Made by a program: the position numbers and the translations under genes
In this document: piece by piece, positions 42,801-51,858 of the stretch
Numbering within the stretch: position 1 is the stretch's first letter
Layout: each line of letters opens with the position of its first letter
Notes under the pieces: generated by a model
Told to the model about the DNA's origin: nothing
Seen by the model: only the letters and a program-made list of their open reading frames with translations
The model's database searches: none
NCBI RefSeq assembly: GCF_015265475.1
Contig: NZ_CP054493.1
Coordinates: 992,001 to 1,056,000, forward strand
DNA from: Candidatus Sulfurimonas marisnigri
GTDB lineage: Bacteria; Campylobacterota; Campylobacteria; Campylobacterales; Sulfurimonadaceae
DNA: 64,000 nt
Direction: 5' to 3'

Positions 42801-43478
42801 TTTAACTATGTTAGCCAATTTATGAATATTGATTATAAAAAGACTAATCTTTATGAGAGTTGTTCAACACAGTTCATAGATCAGATGCGAAGTTTCTTGA
42901 CTAGAGATACTGTATTTAATGATGAGTGCGAGTTGGCACTTCGACATATCTGTCATTTTGCTCATTGGCATGAAGTTGAATTTTTAAAAGAGCATGACTA
43001 TGCATACATACGTGGTGAGAGCAATATTATCCGATATCTTCCAGTTGAGAGTGTGCTTTTAAGAGTAGAAGAGAATGATGCGTTAGATGAGATTTTAACG
43101 ACTATTATTGCTATTAAAATGATTGGCGCAAAGCTTCATGTTTCTATACCTAAGAAGAGTAAAAAAGCGGAACTTATTTGGCTAGAATCAAAACAAACTT
43201 CATTTATAGGTAAAGAGGACAGCATAAGTAGAGATGACGAAGATGAACTAATCGAGATTATGACTAAGGTTCAAAGAGTCAGATTTTTACATCCAGATAA
43301 TGTAACGCAAAATATTTATGAGCAAGTTGCAAGTAAAGCTATATACATAGCACACGATCCTTTTGTTTCACATGGTCGTTTAGAACTAATGCACTACTTT
43401 ATCGAGCAAAGTATCTCAAACAGTTACCATAGATATGGTAACTTAGGGATTCAAGGTTTAACTTTAGAGGAGGTTTAA
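39891..43478 (+). CDS. putA: Bifunctional proline dehydrogenase / L-glutamate gamma-semialdehyde dehydrogenase
   Basis: The 1,195-residue protein oxidises proline to glutamate in two steps. The proline dehydrogenase barrel (about 60-480) shows LSIKISNLFSQIVPHAHH, VRLVKGANQEMELTEA-like IRIVKGANQEMEL and TGIASHNLFDHALAM. The aldehyde dehydrogenase part (about 530-1,000) has VISPWNFPIAIPVGGVVASL, SAETGGKDATIV and the catalytic Cys788 in HNSGQKCSATS. A C-terminal extension of about 190 residues follows, common in long PutA. It lacks an N-terminal ribbon-helix-helix, so it should not self-repress. ProB and ProC genes lie downstream. Confidence 0.95.
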   Translation: MSIPKKTVQEVKSVAYEWQKKIQVSRKGKEQDFHDMMMKMLKNPINKIFLIELLDQSFRSKDGDRVADQLEHIFAKYKSTDFFSQFEQILIWLFRDVGIYVSSISIPLFIKYLRNDISSIVIKGEDPVLAKHMKARKNEGTRVNINVIGEIVLSEEEAQERVDKYIKLLENPDVDYLSIKISNLFSQIVPHAHHNNIVKISKQLEKVYSTAMKNRYKDKDGKEKYKFVNLDMEEYRDIEITIDSFKNVLEKEEFKDFHAGIVIQNYLPDAMIYIKDLVAWAKNRVLNGGAPIKIRIVKGANQEMELTEASLRGWPNVTYSSKAESDANFKIAMDFLLDPEVAPYAHTGIASHNLFDHALAMLLAKERGTQKYCSAEMLEGMSEAAYEVLKKEGLNVILYAPTATKETFTNAIAYLVRRFDENTADQNFLRHSFGLEVDTPAWDTLIKSYDDAIALIPTVHQKPYRTQDRNKEITKKDIDIRYYQFENEPDTDFILSANRKWAESICDKWQNIGKVGGFNAYPVVGGKIVKRDDNIIEVIDKSQYHEKKIAGHYMSANEDDMRVAIATAKEDPDGWRKLHYLERQRILMDVAHELRLARADLIGVAAAEVGKVFTETDVEVSEAIDFANFYPYSVAKMSGLTGVEASGKGVGLVISPWNFPIAIPVGGVVASLAAGNTVILKPAKDSILCGYRLCQCFWDAGVSKNTLQFLPALGSEVGKHVIPNENIDFTIFTGSDKTAYRIIKSRPDISLSAETGGKDATIVTALADRDQAIKNVVVSAFHNSGQKCSATSLLVLEKELYENKAFKKTLKEAVESLQTGSVWNFANRIGTLSNLPAGSLKKSLTYLDDGEEWLVPPSYADKGNPYMLTPSVRWGTKNNDFCHMNELFGPVLSVMCADNLDHAIELVNATGYGLTSGIETLDKREQDYWRDKILAGNLYINRGTTGAIVTRQPFGGMRKSAIGSGKKAGGFNYVSQFMNIDYKKTNLYESCSTQFIDQMRSFLTRDTVFNDECELALRHICHFAHWHEVEFLKEHDYAYIRGESNIIRYLPVESVLLRVEENDALDEILTTIIAIKMIGAKLHVSIPKKSKKAELIWLESKQTSFIGKEDSISRDDEDELIEIMTKVQRVRFLHPDNVTQNIYEQVASKAIYIAHDPFVSHGRLELMHYFIEQSISNSYHRYGNLGIQGLTLEEV

Positions 43479-43586
43479 GTCTATGTAATGGTAGTTTTCA
43501 TGGTATATCTCAGCAAATGAAAACTCTGTTCAAAAATAATTAACCATAACCATAGATTTAAATTTTAAATAAAATAAGGGGAAAAA

Positions 43587-44384
43587 GTGAAAAGAATAGT
43601 TTTTAAAGTAGGAAGCAGTGTTTTAACGGAAACAACAAACATAGCAAATGAGAGGATGTTGAACCTGGTCTCTTTAATTGTTGAAGCTAGGAAAAAATAT
43701 GAAGTAATTTTAGTCTCATCTGGTGCTGTAGCGGCTGGATATACAGCAGTTCAATTAAATAGAAGTATCCCTGAAAGTAAAAAGGTTTTAGCTTCTGTCG
43801 GGCAATCTGTCCTTATGAGTTCTTATAAAAATAAGTTTGATATTTTTGATGTAACTATCTCTCAAATACTATTAACAGAGGAAGATTTTGACTCAAGAGT
43901 ACATACTGAAATATTTCAAGATATTATAGATAGAACATTAAGAAATGACATTTTACCTATTGTAAATGAAAACGATATCTCAACAACTCCAGATCAGCTA
44001 TTTGGAGATAATGACCAACTATCCGCTCATGTTGCTTACTATACAGGAGCTGATATGCTTATAATATTAAGCGATATTGATGGTTATTACGATTCTAACC
44101 CTAAAGATAATCCTAAAGCGCAAATAAAAAAAATAGTAACCCAAATAAAAGAGGAGGAGTTAAATCAAGAACATACTCCAAACTCTAAATTTGCAACGGG
44201 TGGGATTGTCACAAAACTTAAAGCGGCCCAATACATTATGAGTAAAAATAGAGAGATGTTTTTATGTAATGGTTTCGATTTAACGTCCGCTAGAGAGTTT
44301 TTGATAGATGGAGTGCATAACAAAGGCACTCTCTTTACTAGCAAGCAAGAAAAAAAAGAAGAAGAAAAAAAAGGTAAAAAATGA
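43587..44384 (+). CDS. proB: Glutamate 5-kinase, short form without PUA domain
   Basis: The 265-residue enzyme phosphorylates glutamate in proline synthesis. Motifs: RIVFKVGSSVLTE at the N-terminus, LVSSGAVAAGY, PIVNENDISTT, FGDNDQLSAHVA, LSDIDGYYDSNP and ATGGIVTKLKAA. The usual PUA domain is missing, as in other short bacterial forms; the C-terminus is lysine/glutamate rich. It overlaps proC by four bases. Its presence directly after putA couples synthetic and catabolic genes. Confidence 0.95.
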   Translation: MKRIVFKVGSSVLTETTNIANERMLNLVSLIVEARKKYEVILVSSGAVAAGYTAVQLNRSIPESKKVLASVGQSVLMSSYKNKFDIFDVTISQILLTEEDFDSRVHTEIFQDIIDRTLRNDILPIVNENDISTTPDQLFGDNDQLSAHVAYYTGADMLIILSDIDGYYDSNPKDNPKAQIKKIVTQIKEEELNQEHTPNSKFATGGIVTKLKAAQYIMSKNREMFLCNGFDLTSAREFLIDGVHNKGTLFTSKQEKKEEEKKGKK

Positions 44385-45148
44385 AATTAACTTTTATTGG
44401 AAATGGTAATATGGCTAAAGCTCTTATAGAGGGATTAGTCTCAAATTATGATATAGAGGTGTTAGGTAGAAATGAAAAAACTCTCCAAACACTTAAAAAT
44501 AAACTTCCTAAAATAACGACAAAAGTTATAGGTAAAAGTGAAGATATAACTGGAAAAAACATAGTTCTTTGTGTGAAACCTTACTCTCTTCCTGATTTAG
44601 CACCGAAGTTATCTGGAGAAGCAGACACCATTTTTTCTGTATTAGCTGGAACATCCATAGATAGCATAAGAGCACAGATAAAATCTAAAAAATACATAAG
44701 AACTATGCCAAATTTAGGAGCTAGTTTTTTAAAGTCAATGACTACTATAACTGGTGATGAAGAGTTAAAAGAGACAGCTCTTGAAATATTTAACAATATC
44801 GGAACTGCTCTATGGTTAAGTACTGAAAATGAGCTAGACATAGCTACTGGAGTTGCTGGAAGCGGTCCTGCATATCTCGCACTTATTGCTGAGAGTTTAG
44901 CTGATGGCGCGGTAAATCAAGGACTAAAAAGAGAAGATTCTCAGATTTTAGTGCAAGGTCTTTTTGATGGCTTTGCTGCATTAATAGCAAATGAAAACCC
45001 TGCACTTATAAAAGATGGCGTAATGAGCCCTGGTGGAACGACGGCAGCAGGATATGCGGCACTAGAGAGATGCAATGTTCGTCATGGGATGATGGAAGCG
45101 ATAAGCGATGCTTATTCAAAAGCTAAAGAATTAAAACTTAAAAACTAA
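44381..45148 (+). CDS. proC: Pyrroline-5-carboxylate reductase
   Basis: The 255-residue enzyme reduces P5C to proline. The dinucleotide-binding start is LTFIGNGNMAKALIEG, the middle has SVLAGTSIDSIR and RTMPNLGA, and the C-terminal signature VAGSGPAYLALIAESLADGAVNQGLKR with MSPGGTTAAGYAALE is intact. It overlaps proB by four bases (ATGA) and is followed 12 bases on by ppnP. Confidence 0.96.
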   Translation: MKLTFIGNGNMAKALIEGLVSNYDIEVLGRNEKTLQTLKNKLPKITTKVIGKSEDITGKNIVLCVKPYSLPDLAPKLSGEADTIFSVLAGTSIDSIRAQIKSKKYIRTMPNLGASFLKSMTTITGDEELKETALEIFNNIGTALWLSTENELDIATGVAGSGPAYLALIAESLADGAVNQGLKREDSQILVQGLFDGFAALIANENPALIKDGVMSPGGTTAAGYAALERCNVRHGMMEAISDAYSKAKELKLKN

Positions 45149-45160
45149 AAGGAAATAAAA

Positions 45161-45478
45161 ATGACAAAATTAGAAAATATATCGATGATAAAAGAAGCAA
45201 ACGTATACTTTGATGGAAAAGTTGTAAGTAGAACAATTTACTTAGAAGATGGAAGCCGACAAACTCTAGGTGTAATGCAAGCTGGTGAATACACATTTGA
45301 CACCAACGAAGCTGAAATTATGGAGATGATGAGTGGTGATTTAGAAGTAAAACTACCAGGAGAGAGTGAATTTAAAACTTTAAATACTCCAGAGAGTTTT
45401 AATGTTCCTGCAAATTCATCTTTTGATTTGAGAGTAAAAACTGTTACGGATTACTGCTGTAGCTACATTGTGGCGTAA
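45161..45478 (+). CDS. ppnP: Pyrimidine/purine nucleoside phosphorylase (DUF1255)
   Basis: The 105-residue cupin-like protein shows the PpnP pattern: ANVYFDGKVVSRTIYLEDGS, LGVMQAGEYTFDTNEAEIMEMMSGD and NVPANSSFDLRV-TDYCCSY. E. coli PpnP (YaiE) phosphorolyses several nucleosides. It lies 12 bases after proC and four bases before the proA fragment. The link to proline metabolism is probably only positional. Confidence 0.9.
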   Translation: MTKLENISMIKEANVYFDGKVVSRTIYLEDGSRQTLGVMQAGEYTFDTNEAEIMEMMSGDLEVKLPGESEFKTLNTPESFNVPANSSFDLRVKTVTDYCCSYIVA

Positions 45479-45481
45479 GCT

Positions 45482-45856
45482 ATGGAAGCGTTTTTGGTAG
45501 ATAAAGCTATTGCCAAAGATGCTCTTCCTAAGATAAAAGTCGTATTTAATAAGGCAGGAACTGAACTTAAAGGCTGTGCAAATACCCAAGAAATTATTAC
45601 CGTAACAAACGCAACTGATGAAGATTTTGATACTGAATATTTAGCCAATAATTTAAATATAAAATTAGTGGATGCTATTGGCGCGGCGGCGGTATATGTA
45701 AACTCTTCAACTAGATTTACAGATGGTGGCTCTTTTAGCCTTGGAGCGGAAGTCGGTATCAGCACAAATAAACTTCATACTCGTGGACCTATGGGTATAG
45801 AAGGACTTACTACGTATAAATTTAAGATTTATGGTAGTGGACAAATTAGAGCATGA
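45482..45856 (+). pseudogene. proA: Truncated glutamate-5-semialdehyde dehydrogenase (C-terminal part with internal deletion)
   Basis: The 124-residue frame is unmistakably the end of Pro[19 protein letters not shown] (normally an internal METLLV segment), [25 protein letters not shown], then [36 protein letters not shown] and [14 protein letters not shown]. The first ~270 residues, including the nucleotide-binding domain and catalytic Cys, are missing, and about 40 residues are deleted between KLVDAIG and AAAVYVN. It cannot be an active dehydrogenase. A full proA must be elsewhere if the strain makes proline this way. Confidence 0.88.
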
Positions 45857-46140
45857 AAAAATATACTAAAAGCTGAGACATGAAAACAAAGAATAATGTT
45901 TTTCTATTTGTAGCTCAATATTTTAGATGATTGATTTTTAAAGTATGTCTCTTGATTGTCAACTTAGGACTTGGTTTCAGCATATATTTAAAAGCAAAGT
46001 ACTTATTTAGAGGTAAATATAGCATAATCTATAGTATTAAAATATGTATTATTAACCTAATCTCATAATACTCTTTCAGATATAAAAATTGTTGTACTAT
46101 ATAGTAGATGTTTAAATTATATTTTTGGAGCATTAAGCCA

Positions 46141-47319
46141 ATGAAAAATGATCTGTTATTACAGTTAGATAGGCTGGCATACCCAGTGTTAATTTTAAAT
46201 GAGTCAAATGAATTTATTTGGTCTAATAATAAGTTTAACATCTTACATAAAAGTGCTCTTATAAACAAAAATAACATCCTCATTCGTGACATTGTTATAT
46301 CATCTATACTCCCCGTTTTAGATAGAGGAGAATATGAAGTTCAAAATATTAAAAAAAAGCATTATTTTTCTATTATAGAGTCGTCAATAGATTTGAATGG
46401 TAAAACTTGTAAATTTTTAAGTTTTTTTGATATTTCCAAACGAAAAGAACTAACAAGAGAACTTTCCGAAAAAGGGAAGATGTTTGAGTCATTAAGTGAA
46501 TATTTACCTGAGGGAATTGTTTTATACAATGAAAAAATTATTTATAGTAATCCAGCATTTGAGAAGCTAAGCGGGTATAGGGGTAGAGAACTAATGAGTA
46601 AAAATTTTATAGAACTACTTCTACCTAAAAGCCAATCTGAACTAAAAATAATAATGGATGGAATGCTTCTAAAACAAGGTAAAAAGTATGAATTAAATGC
46701 CCAGATTAGACGAAAAAAAGGTGACATACTCCATGTACAGGTTAAAACACAATCTTTAATGATAGATAATAATATACATTTTTTAAGTATCATATCTGAT
46801 ATAACACACAAAATAAAAGAACATGATAGGCTTAAGCAATTCGCATATGTTGATGCATTGACTGGTATTTATAACCGGAGAAAATTTGATGAACTATTAG
46901 AGGTTGAGTACAGTAGAGCAAAAAGATATAAACGTAATTTAAGTGCACTATTTTTTGATATTGATCATTTTAAAAAAGTAAATGATAACTTTGGACATGA
47001 TATTGGTGATGATGTTTTGAAAATGATGGCTCACTTGGTCAAATCAAATATAAGAGAAACAGATTTTTTTGCACGATGGGGAGGAGAAGAGTTTATCGTT
47101 CTTTTACCAGAAACTTCGCTAGAGGATGCTTTAACAATAGCAGAACATATTCGTAGTGGTATTGAATCTAAGATGTTTGAAATAGTAGGAAAAATTACGG
47201 TAAGTATTGGGGTGAGTAAAATTAAAGAGAAAGAACGTATTGAAACGTTTATAAAGCGTCTTGATAATGCACTATATAAAGCTAAACATGAAGGAAGAAA
47301 TAAAGTAGTTAAACTCTAA
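46141..47319 (+). CDS. PAS-domain diguanylate cyclase
   Basis: The chosen ATG (with GGAG upstream) gives 392 residues; a further in-frame ATG at 46108 has no ribosome site. Two PAS-like regions are seen (about 1-110; 118-230 with YNEKIIYSNPAFEKLSGYRG). The GGDEF domain follows (about 233-390) with DALTGIYNRRKFDEL, FFDIDHFKKVNDNFGHDIGD and the active-site motif WGGEEF (313-318). GGEEF is an accepted active variant. The product makes cyclic di-GMP. It lacks membrane segments, so it senses a cytosolic signal. It is convergent with mgtE. Confidence 0.92.
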   Translation: MKNDLLLQLDRLAYPVLILNESNEFIWSNNKFNILHKSALINKNNILIRDIVISSILPVLDRGEYEVQNIKKKHYFSIIESSIDLNGKTCKFLSFFDISKRKELTRELSEKGKMFESLSEYLPEGIVLYNEKIIYSNPAFEKLSGYRGRELMSKNFIELLLPKSQSELKIIMDGMLLKQGKKYELNAQIRRKKGDILHVQVKTQSLMIDNNIHFLSIISDITHKIKEHDRLKQFAYVDALTGIYNRRKFDELLEVEYSRAKRYKRNLSALFFDIDHFKKVNDNFGHDIGDDVLKMMAHLVKSNIRETDFFARWGGEEFIVLLPETSLEDALTIAEHIRSGIESKMFEIVGKITVSIGVSKIKEKERIETFIKRLDNALYKAKHEGRNKVVKL

Positions 47320-47387
47320 ATACAAAGTGTTTAACTAGGTCCATAACATTTGTATTTAGATACGGATAATAAATTATATAGTTTTAA

Positions 47388-48749
47388 TTAAAGTAAAATC
47401 AGTGTTGCTAAGCCTAGAAAACTAAAAAATCCAACTATATCTGTAACTGTGGTTAAAAGAACTGATGAACCTACAGCCGGGTCTATATCTACCTTTTTAA
47501 GAATTAAAGGGATAAGTGCACCAAAAAAACCTGCCGTTATGAGATTAATAACCATGGATGCGGCTATTACTACGCCGAGCAACGGTATAGAAAACCATGC
47601 CCATGCAATCAGACCAATTGTAACTGCAAAGATAGAACCATTCATAAGCGCTAAATAGACCTCTTTTTTTATTGTTTTTTTTGCATCATCATCACTAATA
47701 TCTCCCAGAGCCATCTGTCTTACGGTTACGGTAAGTGTCTGTGTTCCTGCATTACCGCCCATAGATGCAACAATGGGCATCAAAACGGCTAAAGCGACAA
47801 ATGATTGCAAAGTAGTATCAAACAAGCCAATAACTACAGATGCTACAATTGCTGTAAAAAGATTAATACCCAGCCAAAATGCTCTGTGCTTACCAATATG
47901 AAATAGGCTTTCCTCTTGCTCTGCTTCATCATTAACACCGGCAAGGTTATATAACTGACCAGTAGCACGCTCTTCAATAATGTCGTAGATATCATCAGAT
48001 GTGATACGACCAAGTAGTTTACCTTTTGAGTCAACAACAGGAATGACACCCATATCGTAGTTAGATGCAATCTCTACAACATCATGAATATCATCGATAG
48101 CATTTACAGCTACACTGTTAACACCCTCTTTTACCAACTCTTTATAATGTACATTTGGCCCTTGTAAAATCAAATCTTCTAAAGGTATGGAACCTAAAAA
48201 TTTATTTTTTCTACTAATAACATATACCTGATAAACACTATCTAACTCTTTTGCAGCTTTTAGACGCTTAAGCCTTCTTATAGACTCACCGACCTGCTCA
48301 TCAATGAAAGCTGAAAAAAGCTCAGTTTGCATGTATGAACCGGCTTGATAATCTCCAAAAGCGATGAGGTCTTCTAGATTTTCACGATCTTCTTGTGGTA
48401 GATGTTGTAGAACTTCCTCGGCAATATCTTCATCAATTTCTTCAATATTACGAATAAGTTCAGCAGCATCATCTGTGTCGAGTGTGTTTGTTATCTCTGC
48501 AAGTTCATTGGTTGTAAAATGCTCTACAAACTCTTCATGACACTGCTTTGGTAACTCAATAAGAACAGCTGCTTTGAGCTCTTCAGGGAATTTTGCTAAC
48601 TCTTGTAAATATACTTTTTCATCATAATTACGTAACTCTACCAACAATTCTGCAATATCATAAGGATGTAAATTTGTATCAAATCCTTCAACATATCTCT
48701 GAACTTTATTCTCAAGTAATTTAATCAGTTCTATAGATGTCAGTTTCAT
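47388..48749 (-). CDS. mgtE: Magnesium transporter MgtE
   Basis: The 453-residue protein has the superhelical N domain (about 1-130, LVELRNYDEKVYLQELAKFPEE), two CBS domains (130-255; VIPVVDSKGKLLGRITSDDIYDII) and five C-terminal membrane helices with PIVASMGGNAGTQTLTVTVRQ, the conserved pore motif, and DPAVGSSVLLTTVTDIVGFF. Cytosolic Mg2+ gates the channel through the N and CBS domains. It is last in an operon with three upstream genes (16-base gap). Confidence 0.95.
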   Translation of the reverse strand: MKLTSIELIKLLENKVQRYVEGFDTNLHPYDIAELLVELRNYDEKVYLQELAKFPEELKAAVLIELPKQCHEEFVEHFTTNELAEITNTLDTDDAAELIRNIEEIDEDIAEEVLQHLPQEDRENLEDLIAFGDYQAGSYMQTELFSAFIDEQVGESIRRLKRLKAAKELDSVYQVYVISRKNKFLGSIPLEDLILQGPNVHYKELVKEGVNSVAVNAIDDIHDVVEIASNYDMGVIPVVDSKGKLLGRITSDDIYDIIEERATGQLYNLAGVNDEAEQEESLFHIGKHRAFWLGINLFTAIVASVVIGLFDTTLQSFVALAVLMPIVASMGGNAGTQTLTVTVRQMALGDISDDDAKKTIKKEVYLALMNGSIFAVTIGLIAWAWFSIPLLGVVIAASMVINLITAGFFGALIPLILKKVDIDPAVGSSVLLTTVTDIVGFFSFLGLATLILL

Positions 48750-48765
48750 TTTATCTTCCTATGAT

Positions 48766-49416
48766 TTAAAGATTTATTTTTTCATTTAGTAATGATTTTT
48801 GTTTTTCTATAATTGTTTCTTCAGTTTGAACAATCTTTTTAAATTTTGCATAAAGTCTATACTCAATAAAAATTGCATATAGACCAAACACTGCAAGTAC
48901 TACTAGTACATATTTTAGATTAACATCAAGATAGTCAAGTATCATAGCAGTAACTGCTCCCCCAACAATAGCAGAAGATACTACAAATGAACGTAACATC
49001 AAGTATTCTTTTATATTAATTTCATCTTGCATAAAATCAATAGTATGAATCCTTGAAATCTCAAATGTAATTGCCTGTAGAGTGAAAATACTCAAAATTG
49101 CATATGTAAAAACAACAATGTTTATAGTTACTAATGAATAGCTGAATATCTGTATGATATCTAAAACTATTACAAAAAGATAAATATGATAGATTTTAGC
49201 CTTTTTAAACAGTGGCTGAATCAAACCGTCAGTAGCACCTATAAGCATATACAAACTTATCATAAATACCGGCAGATGAGTACCTTCAAGCTTTGTGATA
49301 TAAGGCATAATTACCCAATCTATGTAAGTTGTTAAAAAAAGTACCATAACTTGAAGCTTTAATAGCTTACTGCCACCTAACGCTTTAAAAAGATCCTTAT
49401 AATGTCTCACCGGCAT
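48766..49416 (-). CDS. Polytopic membrane protein of unknown function
   Basis: The 216-residue protein has about five or six hydrophobic segments and a charged C-terminal tail. It resembles part of an MFS-type transporter (e.g. ISLYMLIGATDGLIQPLFKKAK) but is only half the usual length. It overlaps the GNAT gene by 20 bases and precedes mgtE by 16, so it belongs to the operon. Function unknown. Confidence 0.65.
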   Translation of the reverse strand: MPVRHYKDLFKALGGSKLLKLQVMVLFLTTYIDWVIMPYITKLEGTHLPVFMISLYMLIGATDGLIQPLFKKAKIYHIYLFVIVLDIIQIFSYSLVTINIVVFTYAILSIFTLQAITFEISRIHTIDFMQDEINIKEYLMLRSFVVSSAIVGGAVTAMILDYLDVNLKYVLVVLAVFGLYAIFIEYRLYAKFKKIVQTEETIIEKQKSLLNEKINL

Positions 49417-49846
49417 ATTCTAACTCCATAAGATAGGCATCACACCCATCACGATAGAAGGATTTTAGTACTTTAACTACGTTAAACCCTACTTTTTTAT
49501 ATAAAGATATTGCTACTTCGTTATATATACGCACCTCAAGAATAAAAAGTTTGAAATCTAGAGATATCAAATCTTTATATATTACTTTCCATAGTTTCTC
49601 AGCAATTTTTTTTCCACGATATTCCTTGCTAATTCCAATAGAATACAACTTGGCATTAGTTCGTTTTATTAAGACCAAAACATATCCTGCAATATTCCCG
49701 TCTATCTCTGCAATATATAAGAGATTATTACGTACATGGTATGCAAATGAACCTCTAGATAAAGGATAGTTCTTTATGCTAAATAGTTCTTTCTCTAGAG
49801 TATAGAGCTTCGAAACATCGCTAGTTTCTGCTTTACGAATTATCAT
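49397..49846 (-). CDS. GNAT family N-acetyltransferase (RimI-like)
   Basis: The 149-residue protein shows the GNAT acetyl-CoA loop IGISKEYRGKKIAEKLWK (about 72-89) and the C-terminal strand LFILEVRIYNEVAISLYKKVGFNVV (about 99-123) typical of RimI-like enzymes. The start overlaps the DUF2156 gene by four bases. The substrate is not known; the operon contains another acyl-transferase-fold gene. Confidence 0.85.
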   Translation of the reverse strand: MIIRKAETSDVSKLYTLEKELFSIKNYPLSRGSFAYHVRNNLLYIAEIDGNIAGYVLVLIKRTNAKLYSIGISKEYRGKKIAEKLWKVIYKDLISLDFKLFILEVRIYNEVAISLYKKVGFNVVKVLKSFYRDGCDAYLMELEYAGETL

Positions 49847-50823
49847 TTTTGGTAAATTGTATATTTTGGCACAAGTTTAAATGGACGATAAGACATCTTA
49901 ACCTTGCGAAGGTTCTCAAATCCCATATCATCACCTACATTAATATATGCAACACCATAATGTTCTTTAAGCATTTTAGAAAACTCACGGAAGATAAACT
50001 GAGCACATCCAAGAATTTCAAAATCTGTTTTTTCAATAATAACAGTCGCAGTATCTTCATTAATACGCTCACCAACTGTAAAGCCTTTTAGCTCGCCATT
50101 TATGTAAATAACTAATCCAACAAGTGATAGTGCTTCGTAGTTTTTAAGCATTTGCTTAACAGCAAAGCGTTCTTGGTGAATACCCTCAAGGAAATTTTCC
50201 GCCTCATCTCCTGACATATATTTCACCCTATCAGAAACCCATTTATTAAAGAGTTTCATTATCTCATCTTTATGTATAGCGCTGTCAAGCTGTTCAATAA
50301 TATACTCAGGATAAGACTTTGTAAACTTGTTGATCTCTGTACGTTTTGTATGATAGCTATTTCCACGCAGTTCAATTAAGCTATCAACTGAGTAGATGTA
50401 GTCAACCAGTTTTTTTTCTAAAATATAGTGTTCAAGCATAACAAACATACTCTCTGCTTCATCAGTAGATTGAATAAACTCTTCAAGCATTGATTCCTGT
50501 ACATAGTCTATGCGAGCATAGTAAGGTGAAGAGTTGTTAGCATTCATAATCTCAAAACAGCGTATTATCGCATCTGTAATATATTTTTTCTTTCCTAATG
50601 GTGGCAATAACATTGTCAACTCACCGCCTGTCATTACAAATAGACAGAAACACTTATTTATGATAGCATAGAAGCCACTACTATTAGCTAGCCATATATA
50701 ATTTGCAGCGAAAGTATAATCGCTAAGATCAACATCAAGCTTTGCAAGATACTTCTCTATTATAGGTTTTGAATCAAGTGTGAAAGGCTTGAGCGTTTGT
50801 TTATTTACTGTTAAATTAGCCAT
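49843..50823 (-). CDS. DUF2156 domain (phosphatidylglycerol lysyltransferase-like) protein
   Basis: The 326-residue soluble protein has the DUF2156 double-GNAT pattern, with ISDKPIIEKYL-like start (LDSKPIIEKYLAKLDVDLSDYTFAANYIWL) and the C-terminal block FTVGERINEDTATVIIEKTDFEILGCAQFIFREFSK. The family includes the aminoacyl-transfer part of MprF, but the membrane flippase domain is missing here. It is first in an operon with a GNAT enzyme, a membrane protein and mgtE. Substrate unknown. Confidence 0.85.
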   Translation of the reverse strand: MANLTVNKQTLKPFTLDSKPIIEKYLAKLDVDLSDYTFAANYIWLANSSGFYAIINKCFCLFVMTGGELTMLLPPLGKKKYITDAIIRCFEIMNANNSSPYYARIDYVQESMLEEFIQSTDEAESMFVMLEHYILEKKLVDYIYSVDSLIELRGNSYHTKRTEINKFTKSYPEYIIEQLDSAIHKDEIMKLFNKWVSDRVKYMSGDEAENFLEGIHQERFAVKQMLKNYEALSLVGLVIYINGELKGFTVGERINEDTATVIIEKTDFEILGCAQFIFREFSKMLKEHYGVAYINVGDDMGFENLRKVKMSYRPFKLVPKYTIYQK

Positions 50824-51021
50824 TTTAATCCTCTTTGTGTATTAAATATATTTGGAATAATACATCGTTTTTTTTATTTTGCAGTAGGAATTTTTTATCC
50901 CCTAAAATAGCCTCTTAATAAGGGTTAATTTTCTAAAAATTGACTTTACTCCAATAGAGTTTTAAAATATTTTAAAATAAATCTAAAAAAAGGATATAGT
51001 TTTATTTTAAATAAATGAAAT

Positions 51022-51858
51022 ATGTTTCTAGCAACGGATTATAAAATGAAAATATATAACTTAACAGATACTCAACAAAAAGAGGCACTTATAAGTTACT
51101 CAGAAAATATAGCTTTAGAGCCATATCAAGCGGAACTGGTAAAACTTCAACAACATATTGAACGTCATAAGCTAAAGCTTATCATCCTCTTTGAAGGCCG
51201 TGATGCCGCTGGTAAAGGGAGTGTAATAGGCAGTGTCAGCAGATATCTTAATCCTAAACATTATAGAATTGTAGCTTTAGGTCGTCCTACTGAAGAAGAA
51301 CGTACACAATGGTATTTTCAGCGCTATATTAAACACTTTCCACATGGTGGAGAAGTTGTTCTCTTTGATAGAAGTTGGTACAACCGTGCGATGGTAGAAC
51401 CAGTATTTGGTTTTTGTTTGTCAGAGGAGCATAAGCTTTTTATGAAGCATGTAATTCCGTTTGAAGAATCTTTTGTAGAACAAGGAACTGTATTGGTTAA
51501 ACTTTACTTTAGTGTTAGTAAAGAGAAACAAGCTATTAGATTTGAGCAGCGCCGCACAGATCCTCTGCGTCAATGGAAACTAAGTGAAATAGACTTGCAG
51601 GCACAAAGTATGTGGGAGCAATTTTCAACAACAAAATACCGTATGCTAGAGAAGACTAATCACGAAAAAGCACCATGGCATGTTATACGCTCTAGTGACA
51701 AACATAAAGCACGATTAGAAACTATGAAGTTGATTTTAAATAAAATAGAATATGAGGGAAAAAGTCGTGCTATTGATTTGTCACCTGACTATAAAACTGT
51801 CTTTACAGCAAGTCAGGAGTTGGAGATTATGGATATGCACAAGTTACATAATATGTAG
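51022..51858 (+). CDS. ppk2: Polyphosphate kinase 2
   Basis: The 278-residue kinase transfers phosphate between polyphosphate and nucleotides. Walker A is FEGRDAAGKGS (57-67), the lid-side motif FDRSWYNRAMVEPVFGF (115-131) is intact, and QRYIKHFPHGGE and QFEQRRTDPLRQWKLSEIDL-like (RFEQRRTDPLRQWKLS) follow. The length fits single-domain class I PPK2. The chosen ATG lacks a clear ribosome site; a later ATG at 51046 is also possible. Confidence 0.93.
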   Translation: MFLATDYKMKIYNLTDTQQKEALISYSENIALEPYQAELVKLQQHIERHKLKLIILFEGRDAAGKGSVIGSVSRYLNPKHYRIVALGRPTEEERTQWYFQRYIKHFPHGGEVVLFDRSWYNRAMVEPVFGFCLSEEHKLFMKHVIPFEESFVEQGTVLVKLYFSVSKEKQAIRFEQRRTDPLRQWKLSEIDLQAQSMWEQFSTTKYRMLEKTNHEKAPWHVIRSSDKHKARLETMKLILNKIEYEGKSRAIDLSPDYKTVFTASQELEIMDMHKLHNM

